Origin: Adineta steineri
Lineage: Eukaryota; Rotifera; Eurotatoria; Adinetida; Adinetidae
DNA length: 64,000 nt
Assembly: GCA_905250115.1 (NCBI GenBank)
Contig: CAJNOI010000031.1
Span: 157,278 to 221,277 of the forward strand
Direction: 5' to 3'
Part shown: in pieces, positions 9,856-21,578 of the stretch
Position numbering within the stretch: position 1 is the first letter of the stretch
How the letters are laid out: each line of letters begins with the position of its first letter
Notes under the pieces: generated by a model
Database searches by the model: none
What the model was told of the DNA's origin: nothing
What the model saw: only the letters and a program-made list of their open reading frames with translations
Program-made: the position numbers and the translations under genes

Positions 9856-12163
9856 ATGAGAAATCAATTAGAAGATTTACCAAATGAGCTTTTATGGCTC
9901 ATTTTAGAATATATATCACCAATTGATTTATTTTATACATTTTTAAATCTCAATCAACGTTTTAATAAAATTCTTCGTCTGACACATTGTCGTTTAAATC
10001 TTTTGTATACAAATAAAGATCAATTCAATTATTATCTTAATACAATTCTACCAAATATTGAAATCAATCGTATTGAATCATTTCATATTGATGATATTAA
10101 TACGCGTCTTGATTCAATTCATATTTATAAAAATCTACATTCATTAACAATTCATTATTTACGTACAGAAAATATTGATTTATTAGCAACAAATATATTA
10201 CCTGAATTAAAACAATTGCATTCTTTACGTTTACATTCACAATTTATATTAAAGGATGAAGATATTAATTCATTAACAAATGTTCTTTTTAGCGAACAAA
10301 TACCTTCATTATTATATTGTTATTTGGGCTTTCAAGATTTTGGTTGTATGAGTTTTGATCATTTAAAAACAACAAATAAAGCATTAGCATTAAAAACATT
10401 AGTTATCGATCAATGGTGTCGTTTAAAAGATTTTATTCGATTACTCCATTTTATACCTAATATTCGACATTTAACTGTTCGTCTATTTGATTCACATCCT
10501 AAAGGGTAAGTTAACTTCTATCTTCTCTGTTCTATATTAATGAAAAAATTCAGATTATTCTTTTGATTCTCGAACATAATAATAAATAGATTTCGTGCTC
10601 ATAGACTCAATTCATATCAAAATTTCTATAACATGAAATGGTTTATTTATGATTACAGTAAGCCAGAGTTGGAACCGGACGGATTTTTTTCATCCGGTCC
10701 GGCCGGACTACTTTTGACGTAAATCCGGCAAAAATCCGGTTTTGTCTGGTCCGGTTAGATTTTTTATCCGGTTTGTCCGGTTAGATCTTTCGTCCGGTTT
10801 GTCCGGCTAGATTTTTCGTCCGGTCTTGTCCGGTGCCGCCGGACCGAAACTGGATTGCCGGACCGGTTCCAAGTCTGCTGTAAGCCATTTTATCGACTAA
10901 AAAAAAGTATTCTAAAAGATATTTATGACTATCCAACATAATGTCTGCTCTTCTTTATAATATAAACTAACATGTCCTTTATAAGCTTTAGCAATATTCT
11001 CTAATTCAGTTTTGAAACATATTGAAATGATTTTTCTTTGTTTTAGAATGATTATTCCATCTCTTACTACAATTGATGATTTTACTATTCTTGTACCTCA
11101 TTTAATTTATCTTCGAGCAAAACTTTCTCAAATCTCATTAATAACAGCTACAAAAATCTTATTTAATCGTTTACCATGTCAACTTCGTCAATTATCACTT
11201 TCGACATGGTCTATTGACTATGCAAATAGTGATTCTTGGGAAAATATTCTTTCATCAAAATTTCCTAATTTAAAACATTTTCGTTTAATTGTTTCTCTGG
11301 ATCGAATTCCTGTTAATTATGAAGTTACAACAAATACTGATCTTGATAATATCATTAAACCATTTAATGAATCAAAATATTTTCACGATCATAATTGGAA
11401 TATTTCCCTTAATGTTAATGAACGTGATCGTTTAAAATTTGTTTTGCATACAATACCATATCCTATTGAAAATTTTCAAACAACACTTTATAATATTCGT
11501 CGTTGTACATTATCATCATCAGTAGTTGAATCAATTTATCGTTATGTTACTAGACTAACTTTAACATTACATGATGATCTTACTCCATTAAAAGATAATA
11601 AAAATGAATATCGAAAGTTTTCAAATGTTAATGAACTTATTTTTCTTTCAAATTTAACAAGTGACTGTCAACAATTTTCATCAATAGAATATTTTAATAA
11701 TTTTAAAAATATAATTAATCTATCAAATATAACATCATTAGATTTTCCAGAAGAAACACATCAGTATCCAATACAATTAATAAATATACTATTAAAAAAT
11801 TTACCACAACTTCATTCATTAATTCTCTCGCATCGATCGTATATTTGTTTACAGACACAATCAATGAATTCATTAAAAACTTTAACATTAATTTTTGCAA
11901 TTTATTCACCAACATCTCCATTAGCAACAAGACTAAGACATTTAATACCATCAACTCAAATATTAACCAATGAGATAATATTAGAACTTGTTCGAATAGT
12001 ACCTTTGTCATTTCCTAAAATACAAACATTAACATTAGTTGTTAGAGATTTAGATGTTTTTGATAATCAATTTTCTGAATGGCTTGAAAGTCAGTTTTCT
12101 ATTAAACAAAATATTTCATATGAGTTACTTATAAATGATAAATTAATTCGCTTTCATTTTTAG
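9856..12163 (+). CDS. F-box-like / leucine-rich-repeat-like protein 1
   Basis: Two exons, 9856-10505 and 11047-12163, give 588 residues. The N-terminus LEDLPNELLWLILEYISPIDLFYTFLNLNQRF fits the F-box pattern (LPxELLxxIxxYLxxxDLxxxxxLNxRF), the Skp1-binding motif of SCF ubiquitin ligases. The rest has irregular leucine-rich segments ([49 protein letters not shown]) that probably form a substrate-binding horseshoe. The single intron (10506-11046) is long for this genome because it holds a GC-rich hAT-like miniature element. A paralogue follows 162 bases downstream in the same direction. Target substrates cannot be inferred. This resembles the large lineage-specific F-box-type families of bdelloid genomes. 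Confidence 0.8.
10664..10877. mobile_element. Non-autonomous hAT-like MITE in F-box gene intron
   Basis: A 214-base GC-rich island in an AT-rich intron. The left end CAGAGTTGGAACCGG and the inverted right end CAGACTTGGAACCGG match at 14 of 15 positions. Flanking 8-base direct repeats are CAGTAAGC (10656-10663) and CTGTAAGC (10878-10885), 7 of 8 identical. CAG-starting ends and 8-base target duplications are typical of hAT transposons. The interior is built of degenerate units containing TCCGGT/TTTGTCCGGTTAGAT with no coding capacity. Confidence 0.75.
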
Positions 12164-12324
12164 ATTAATAAAAAGAAATAAAGTAAACATTTACTGATCG
12201 AATTGAAAATTTAAACTGAATCTTATGAATACAATTGAAACAATTAATATAAACTCATTCTGAATGAAGCTTATTACTGATAGCGAATAATCGAAATGAA
12301 TTCAATCTTCTTCTTTTGTTTTAG

Positions 12325-14928
12325 ATGTCTTTTGAAACAAGTTTTCCCGATGAAATAATTCTTGAAATATGTGGTTATTTACATTCAACTGATGTTCTTT
12401 TATCATTTGCTGGTCTTAATCATCGATTAAATCGAACTATTAGTGATTTTATTCAACATATTCATATAGCATCAATGATCTCATATAAACGTTATCTTTC
12501 TCTTCTTCAAATTACTCTTCCATCAATTTGGTCATCAATACAATCATTAACAATAGACAATTCTCAAATACCTTGTTTAACAACACTATTTTTAAATAAT
12601 ACACAAGACATTTTACCACCGAATTTAAAAAGATTAAGTTTATATCATTTAAATACATATGAAATTTATACTTTTATTAATCGATTGATGAATAAATGTA
12701 TCGTCGGAGAATTAATTATCGAATGTTTAGATACTGATTATACTTATCAACAAGAATTATATGGATATAAAATAGCACAAATGCTTTTTTATCATCATCC
12801 AACATTAAAAACAATTGAATTACGTGGTGCAATTATATTTGATTTAAGTCATTTATCATTTTTATCGTTATCAAATACTGATGAATCAAATGTAAGAATA
12901 GAATTTCTTTATATAAAACTATCTCATAAGTTTCTGAATAATAGATAAGTTTAGAAAAGATATTATTGAGCGTAGTGCTATCCTGTTTAGTATTGATGAA
13001 TGGATCATTTATTTATAGAAATACATTTTTACATGAGATAAATTTGTATTCATATTAAAAGTTTTCAAAACTTGTAATGTAATATAAGATCATGTAGAAC
13101 TTGAAATGTAGCTGAAAAATTTCTTGCTTTCGTCTTTCGTATTTCATAGAAATTAGACTGCTTGGATTTTAGAACAATTATTTATCTGAATAAATAAATT
13201 ATATAATTTTTTTTAGTTAACAAGTATTAGTAATACGGATTTTTCATCTGTACTTCGACGTTTAACAATTCCACTTCGATCATTAAGTAGTTTACATCTA
13301 CTTCTTATATATCAACCATATCTTGAATATTTAAATGTACATATTGATGATGCTTATTCAACATATGATTATTCAATAAAACCATTTCCACCATTATTAA
13401 ATCTTCGTGAATTTTATTTTCATTCTGAAGATTTAGCAATTAAATTTGATACTATTACAGAACTTTTAAAATATTTTCCAAATTTAAAATCACTTTCACT
13501 TGATATAACAACTGAATGTCGAAGATTTTTTGATGGTGATATTTTACAAACACTTGTTTATTCACTTGATTCATTTCAATTTTCAATTATAAGTTGTTTT
13601 CGACCAACATTAGAAGAACGAACATTATCAACATTTTATACATCATTTTGGTTAGAAACAAAAAAATGGTATACACAATGTTATTGGCATATCGATGACG
13701 AACATTTAAATTCAGATTATTTTCATATTTATTCAGTACCATTTCCATTTGTAAATTTTGATGTTTATAAATGTACAAATGAAAATCTTTTAACAAACGA
13801 GAAATTAAGAATATTTTCAAAAGTGAAACAATTAGATTTAAGTGAAACAAGTGATATTAATGTGATACCTTTTCTAAAACGTTGTCCAAATATTCATACA
13901 ATTTCTTTAAATAATATTTATGATGATGAAGAAAACTATGGAACCGATGAGGAAGAAGATATTATGGATCAAACTGATGATAGTAAGTGTAATCTTTTAT
14001 TTTGAAACGTATAATAAACAGTCATTATATACAAGTATTAAAAAGAAAATTTATCCTCATGAATGTAAAGTCATAGATTATAAGAAAACAAACGAATACA
14101 TTGGAATGGCAGAAGTGTAAGTGAAAACATATTTTTGTCAAGCGGATGACATGATAACTCAATTCTCATGTGTCTGAACTCGTCTGCAGGCAATAATTGA
14201 CAAATATATAACTATTTTAAGAAATAATTTCATTATTTTTAGATAATCTTCTAATTTATTAATTTAAAAATTGTTCTGCCTTACTTATATAGATGTTTAA
14301 CTCTAAAACTTTTCTTTCTTTCTTAGATAACTTAGATGATAATGTACAAATAATTAATTCATATGAATCATCGTTACCGATATTACGTCATGTATCTTGT
14401 ATAAGTTTACTTGCTCTTCCAGATCATGATCTCGGATTTTTTGAACGTATTGTACATGTTACACCAAATCTTAAACAATTAATGTTATATTTTGAAGATT
14501 TACTTGAAATAATACGTATTCCTCAACGAACTCTATGTCAGATACTTCAAAAATGTATATCTCAACTTGAAATTAATCTTGATTATGTATGGACAGTCTC
14601 GGATATTCGTCGAGATATTCCAAAAATACTTCGTGTTTTTTCTAATATTAAATCATTGTCAATATCACTTCATCCAGATCAAAAACGTTTATTAGCAATA
14701 ATTAATGAACTTCTATTATGCATATTCAAACATCAAACAAATCTTATTTGTTTACATATTGATAGTAGTTCATCAATCGATTCGAAACAAATGAAAAAAC
14801 AAGGTGGAATTGAAGTTATTAAAACACAACTAATACAATCATGTAATACACAGCTGAAACAAAATAATTATCAAGAGGATTCAGTTCATATTGAATTTCG
14901 TTCTTCATCAATTGTTGTTTGGTTATGA
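12325..14928 (+). CDS. F-box-like / leucine-rich-repeat-like protein 2
   Basis: Three exons, 12325-12891, 13217-13982 and 14327-14928, give 644 residues. The N-terminal F-box is clear: FPDEIILEICGYLHSTDVLLSFAGLNHRLNR. Irregular LRR-like segments follow (IQSLTIDNSQI, LKRLSLYHLN, LRSLSSLHLLLIYQ, FPNLKSLSLDI, VKQLDLSETS, CPNIHTISLNNIY). A very acidic insert lies at the end of exon 2 (DDEENYGTDEEEDIMDQTDD). The ATG follows CTTTTGTTTTAG directly, a strong acceptor-like site with no upstream exon of its own, consistent with spliced-leader addition after a short intercistronic spacer. Presumed role, by family: substrate receptor of an SCF-type ubiquitin ligase. Introns of 325 and 344 bases are longer than average here. 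Confidence 0.8.
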
Positions 14929-15128
14929 CTTTATTTTATACTTTTGTTTCAATACATCATCATGTTATTTAACAAAGTTAATTTAAAGAGATTTTTTTTG
15001 TTATTGTGTAGATAGATAAACATTTGTGTTTCGAAAATAAAAAAGTTTTCTTTTTTTCATGTTTTTAATGAGAATATTGATTTAGTTTTCTAGAAAAAAA
15101 AGTAAAAATCATTTGTTAATTTTTTCAG

Positions 15129-17824
15129 ATGTATGATCAACAGAAAATAAAAATAAAAAATTATTCATCACGTATTCCACAATGGAAAAAAATCGATCAA
15201 GAAATTCAACAACTTGCACGACAATATAAACAGGTATCATTTTTAAACAACTATTCAATTGATTTAGAGAATCATAAATTCGTTTTTAATTAAAACTTCA
15301 CTTTATTATTTATTTAGATTGATCCAGGATCTATTCAAACCTTCAATGATTTTCCATTAAGTCGAAAAACTCTTGATGGTAAAAATGAAACTTGTGAAAT
15401 CTTTAAATTAATTTACTTCTACAATTTCAGGTCTAGAAAAAGCTGGTTTTATAAATCCAACTGATATTCAAAGAGAAGCTATTGGAGTTGCATTACAAGG
15501 CCATGATATTCTTGGAGCAGCAATGACGGGCTCAGGAAAAACTCTTGCATTTCTCATTCCAGTATATTACACCTTTTTTTTGTAATTATTAGAATAATTG
15601 TATATATAAATTATAATATAGGTTCTTGAATGTTTATATCGAGTTCGATGGACAATGAATGATGGACTTGGTATTTTAATCATATCACCTACTCGTGAAT
15701 TAGCTTATCAAACATTTGAAGTGTTGAAAAAGATAGGACAATTTCATGATTTTTCTGCTGGATTGATTATTGGTGGAAAAGTAAACTTTTTGATAATTTT
15801 AATTTTATAAAAATATTGCTTTTTCTTCTAAGGATTTAAAAGGTGAACAAGAACGTATAAATCGTACAAATATTATTGTATGTACACCCGGTCGTCTATT
15901 ACAACATTTTGATGAAACATGGAATTTTTCATGTGAAAATTTAAAAATGCTTAGTAAGAATATATTATCTTTATTCACTAAAAAGTCTTTTTTTTCTTCT
16001 TCGAAATAGTTATTGATGAAGCTGATCGTACATTAGATATGGGTTTTGCTGAAACAATGCGTTCAATTGTATCGAATTTACCTCATCAACGACAAACAAT
16101 GTTATTTTCTGCTACACAAACAAGGTTTGTTTATGAATTAAACTAAATATTTTTATCTTGCTTTTGATTTATAGATCAATTCGTGAATTAGCATTAGTCA
16201 GTTTAGAAAAACCAGTTTATGTATCTGTTCATGAGAAATCAAATACAAGCACACCAACAAATCTTACACAAGTAAAATCAATTATTAGTAATAACAAAAC
16301 AAAAAAGTTTATTTACTTTTTTTAGAGTTATATTGTTTGTGAAGTACCACAAAAGATTAGTTTAATTTGGTCATTTATTAAAAATCATCTCAAATCAAAG
16401 ATTATCATCTTTATACAAAGTTGTAAACAGGTTCAAAAAAACTTTAAACTTAATATATAGAATTATTTATTTAATTTATTGATTATAGGTGAAATTTCTC
16501 TATAATATCGTGTGTAAACTTCGTCCTGGTTTACCAGTACTTGCTCTATATGGTACAATGGGTCAAATGAAACGAATGTCAGTTTATGATGAATTTTGTC
16601 GAAAACAACATGCATGTTTATTTGCTACTGATATTGCTGCGAGAGGATTAGGTAAATTCCTCTATCAGTCTTATTTTTAAGTTTATCTACATTTTTTTTC
16701 TTCATAGACTTTCCATCTATAAATTGGGTTGTTCAATTTGATTGTCCACCAGATGCTAATACATATATTCATCGAGTTGGACGAACTGCACGGTAAATAA
16801 GAACTTTTGATTTATTAAAAAATAAAATTTGTTTGTTATATGAAATAGATTTCAACAAGGTGGAGAAGCTTTATTAATTCTAACAGCTCGTGAAGAACAA
16901 GGAATGATTAAACAGTTAGAAGATAAAAAAGTTCCAGTAAAAAAAATCGAGTAAATTAAACGCACAAAACTTCATAATTAAATCTAATAAAATAATTTTT
17001 TAAATTGTAGAGTAAATGCAAATTATATTCATGATTTAACACCAAAACTTCAATCACTCTGTGCACAATTTACAGAACTTAAAGAAGAAGCAAAACGAGT
17101 AAATAGATCTTTAATAATATTCAAAATTTCACATTTTTCTTCAAAACTTCTAGGCATTTACTTCTTATCTTCGTTCACTTATTCTTATGGGTAATCGAAA
17201 AGTTTTTGATGTTCAAACAATTGATACAGATGCTTTTGCTACGTATGATATTTAACTTCATTTTGCATCTTCTCATTGAATTTATTTTCTAGTTCATTAG
17301 GACTTGAAATTGCTCCAAAAGTTCGTTTTATGAAAAAAGGACAAAAACAAGAACAATCAAATGGTGATGATGATAATAAATCATCTATTGAAAACAACGA
17401 GAATATGGAAAATGGGGATCATAAAAATATTAATGACGATGAAAATGATGAAGATGATGATAACGATTGGTTTACAGTTAAAAAGAAGTCTGATACACTC
17501 GAAGGAATAAATGTTGATTTACCAACTCCATCACAAAAAGAAAAGAAACTAACTAAAGCTAAATTAGCTAAAAAATTACGAAAAAAAAATCTTCTTATTA
17601 ATAAACGTATTGAATATGATGATGAAGGAAATGTAAGTTTTATAATTATTATCTTATAAAATCTAATAAAACTTGAATTTATTTTATTAAATCAGCCGAT
17701 TATTCATTCGGATGATGAAGATCAATCAGCAACATATAATATCGAGGAAGCAAAAGTTCGTCTTCAACAAATGGACAAAACAGATAAAGAAGCCTATCGT
17801 GCATTAGTCAAACAAAAGCATAAA
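15129..17824 (+). CDS. DDX10: DEAD-box RNA helicase DDX10/Dbp4 (3' end lost at assembly gap)
   Basis: Fifteen exons are readable (15129-15233, 15318-15378, 15431-15561, 15622-15780, 15833-15953, 16010-16124, 16175-16271, 16326-16430, 16489-16651, 16708-16792, 16849-16950, 17011-17098, 17154-17242, 17293-17632, 17696-17824), totalling 630 codons without a stop. Helicase motifs in order: Q-motif region [12 protein letters not shown], motif I AMTGSGKT, Ia PTRELAYQ, Ib [43 protein letters not shown]. The Dbp4-specific regions [30 protein letters not shown] and [12 protein letters not shown] match DDX10. The family is nucleolar and acts in early 18S pre-rRNA processing with U14 snoRNA. An acidic tract and a [12 protein letters not shown] basic patch follow the core. 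The last donor (at 17825) leads into the N gap, so the C-terminal exon(s) are unseen. The ATG follows TTTTTTCAG. Confidence 0.96.
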
Positions 17825-17883
17825 GTTTGTTTTTTTGTTCTATATTTAATCAAATCTATAAATTAAATTCATATCATTTTTTT

Positions 17884-17893
17884 NNNNNNNNNN
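17884..17893. other. Assembly gap (10 N)
   Basis: Ten ambiguous bases flanked by a T run on the left and an A run on the right. The true length is unknown. It falls in the intron after the last visible DDX10 exon. Confidence 0.99.
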
Positions 17894-18473
17894 AAAAAAA
17901 AATAATAATAAAAATTTGAAAAGTAACGAAGAAAAAAAACCGAATAGTAATGAGAAACTAGGAGTGAAACACAAATATCTTATTGTCATATTCAAGACGC
18001 GAAACTATGCGTGTACGTGTATATGCTTGTCGAACGCTGACGACATCACTAGCGAGTATGTTTACATAGGCTGTGATACTACTGCATCAAGAGCGGAGGG
18101 CGTAAAAAAAAGGATGAAAAAGAATAGAAAAAATACATCGATTCTCTTGGATTTTGCTATTGCTATTTACTTCACTATAAGGTTCGTTCTGTTCTCTTCT
18201 ATGAGTACCAGGATAGAATAGAAGCGTAAAAGAAAAAATATTTACTGCTTGAAAAAGTCTTCATATTCTTTCTTTCCTTAATTTCTTTCTTCTCCTATAA
18301 ATAACGATCATGCAAAAATAAAACAGTAATCACTTACTAATCAGATAAATCATGTTTATTATTCAGATACCTACTGTATGTTAATTTATTATTGTCTTTA
18401 GTTTTGTATAATATCGATAGAATGAAACTTATTCCTTATTAGATAAACAACGAACCTTATCTATCCTTTGTAG
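17894..18473. other. Region between assembly gap and ADSL start
   Basis: About 580 bases. It should hold the ADSL 5' region and perhaps the end of DDX10, but I see no exon that continues the DDX10 frame; the open frame 17916-18221 has no recognisable content. It ends in CTTTGTAG immediately before the ADSL ATG, an acceptor-like site. Confidence 0.5.
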
Positions 18474-21159
18474 ATGTCGGATTTAACAACAACGACAAGT
18501 GAGAGCCAAAAAAGTTTGAATATGTCTGAGGTTACGAATATACCACAACCATCACTCATTGAACAACAACAATCAACAATACCACCACCGCAACAACAAC
18601 ATCCACCCTTACAACAACAACAATCAAATAAAACAACTCGTACTACATCGTCACAAAATGGACCCAGTATGAAAGATCAATCATCATCATCATTCGCTAT
18701 ATCACGTGATGATCGAACAAAATATCGATCACCATTAGTATCTCGTTATGCATCCGTTGAAATGAGTTACAATTTTAGTGAAATGAAAAAATTTTCTACA
18801 TGGCGACGTCTTTGGTTTTGGTTAGCTCAATGCCAAAAAGTATAATTTTTTAAAAGAAAAAAATTTCTTTTCTTTTAAATATTTAATTGACTTATGTTTT
18901 AATTAGCAACTTGGTTTGGATATTACTGATGAACAATTAGATGAAATGGAAAGAAATTTAACAAATATTGATTTCGATATAGCTGAAGCAGAAGAACGTC
19001 GACGACGGCATGATGTTATGGCACATGTACATACATTTGCTCGTTGTTGTCCAAAAGCTTCACCAATTATTCATCTTGGTGCAACGTCTACTTTTGTTGG
19101 TGATAATGCTGTAAGATTATTTTTTATAATAAAATATTATTTTTTAACCTATTTTTAATATAGGATTTAATCGTTATGAGAGATGCATTTGATATAATTA
19201 TTAGTAAAGTAAATAATAAAATATATTTATTTAACCATTGTTCTATTCCCCTTTTTTTTGTTAATATTTAGCTTGCTCGATGTATTCAACGTTTAACTCA
19301 ATTTGCCCAAGAATATGCGTGTTTACCAACACTTGGTTATACACATATGCAGTATGTATAATTTCGAAATTATGTTTTGTTCTATTCATTTTTTCTTATA
19401 ATATTATTAAAATAGCGGTTATAATTTATTGAGATAGTGTTGGTATGTGAAATGTACTAAAGTATCATAGACAATGAAAAATACATCAAACTCTCTTTGA
19501 TATTTTCTATGAATGTCGTGTGTTTAACTAATCTTTTCCTACATTAGATCCAGGTCAGAAGCACCTGCTGAGTGCAAAATATTATAAATTAGTTGGATTA
19601 GAACTCAGTAGGATTTCGATGTAAATATCAAGTTTCATGACGCAAACACATGAATGATTGTTTTCTTTTGTATCTGAGAAAATAAAATATTAATATATGA
19701 TTTTGTATAAATTTATTTTTAATTATATAAAGACCAGCACAATTAACAACTGTTGGTAAACGAGCATGTATTTGGATCCAAGATCTATTAATGGATTTAA
19801 AAAATTTTGATCGTGTGAAAAGACAATTAAAATTTCGTGGTATTAAAGGAACAACTGGTACTCAAGCATCCTTTCTTCAGTTATTCAATGGTGATCACTC
19901 AAAAGTAAATATAATTACTAAGAATTTTCATATAAATAATTTTAGACATATATATTATAAATAGGTTGAAGACCTTGATCGAATGGTTACTGAAATGGCG
20001 GGATTTAGAAAGTAGGTTTTAAGACGATATTTGAAATCATTGTGTACTAATGTATTGATATTTTAGAGCATTTATTATTTGTGGTCAGACTTATACTCGT
20101 AAACTCGATGTTGAAGTAGTTAATGTTCTTGCTAGTTTTGGCGGTTCAATTCATAAGGTTAACTAAATTAATTCTTATTGAATTTATTTAGAAAGTTTTT
20201 TTTTATATAGATGTGTACCGATATTCGTCTATTAGCTAGTTTGAAAGAAATTGAAGAACCATTTGAAATCGAACAAATTGGTATGATTCTATAGGTTTAA
20301 GAAAAGCTTAATTGGTTTTTCTTTATCTTATGTAAATAGGATCAAGTGCTATGCCATATAAACGTAATCCCATGAGATGTGAACGATGTTGTTCATTTGC
20401 ACGTCATTTAATGACGTTAATTAACGATCCACTTGGCACACATTCAGTTCAATGGATGGAAAGAACATTAGATGATAGTGCTAATAAGTATTATAAAATA
20501 TAAAAGAAAGATTGTTTTTCATGAAAAATTTTCTATCATTTTTCTTCTTTAGACGTATTTGCATTCCTGAAGCTTTTCTGACTGCTGATATTATTTTATT
20601 TACATTACAAAATATTTCCGAGGGTCTTGTCGTTTATCCTAAAGTAAATGGACAAAAATATGCTTATTATTATCTTATCAGTTTTCTTAAATTAGGTTAT
20701 TGACAAGCATATTAAACAAGAATTACCATTTATGGCTACCGAAAATATTATCATGGCTATGGTAAATAATTTCAATTTTGACTACAAATACATTGAAGAT
20801 ATGTAAATATATATATATATGTAGGTTTCGGCTGGTGGTAATCGACAGGAATGTCATGAAAAAATTCGTACATTATCACAAAAATCCGCTGAACGTGTTA
20901 AACTCGAAGGTTTAGATAATGATCTTGTTGAACGTGTAAAAAATGATCCATATTTTGCACCAATTATAAACAAACTTGATGTTCTTCTTGATGCTAAAAC
21001 ATTTATTGGTCGTGCACCTGAACAAGTATAGAAGAATTCTTTTTTTGTTCTTATTGTTTTATATTATTTTTCTAGGTTTATGAATTTATTTCGCGTGAAG
21101 TTGAACCAACTTTAAAGAATTTTTTAATTATACCAAAATCAGTTGATTTAGCTGTTTGA
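18474..21159 (+). CDS. ADSL: Adenylosuccinate lyase
   Basis: Thirteen exons: 18474-18839, 18907-19110, 19164-19208, 19272-19351, 19733-19914, 19975-20011, 20067-20157, 20211-20280, 20340-20487, 20553-20643, 20696-20761, 20825-21025, 21076-21159; total 554 residues. The enzyme cleaves SAICAR to AICAR and adenylosuccinate to AMP, each releasing fumarate (purine synthesis and the purine nucleotide cycle). Diagnostic parts: [60 protein letters not shown], the fumarate-lyase signature [16 protein letters not shown], and [17 protein letters not shown]. All are close to animal ADSL. It carries an N-terminal extension of roughly 80 residues rich in Gln, Pro and Ser, absent from human ADSL (484 residues), probably disordered. 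Intron 4 (381 bases) is unusually long for the gene. Confidence 0.97.
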
Positions 21160-21578
21160 ATAGAAAGCATTTATCGTCGACAAAACAAAAACACCATTTC
21201 TTTTACCTCAATACCTTTTTACTTCGTTTTTCTATTGTCGTAATCATTTGTTGTACATGTCAAGTATTTTATTTTTTCTTCTTCATAGAACTAGTCGTTT
21301 TAGATAAAACAAAAGAAAATATGCGAGGGAAGAAAACGAACAAAAATAGTGTGAGAAAAACGAATATATACATATTATTTTTTATATAGTATCCCTGGTT
21401 ATTTTAAGTAAACGAAAAACTAATTTTTCTTATAGTATATAATATGTATCGCTTTTTTTATTATAAAGCATTTTGTTTCTTGTATTGATTAAAATCAATG
21501 AAGTGTATGAATATAATATTTGTTTATTTCAAAATAAGAAACAGGGAAAAGAAAATCTATATACATACAATATCTGAT
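21160..21578. other. Convergent 3' intergenic region ADSL / NSMCE2
   Basis: 419 bases between two converging genes. It will hold both 3' untranslated regions. Open frames here are AT-rich and without domain content; no further feature is visible. Confidence 0.5.
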
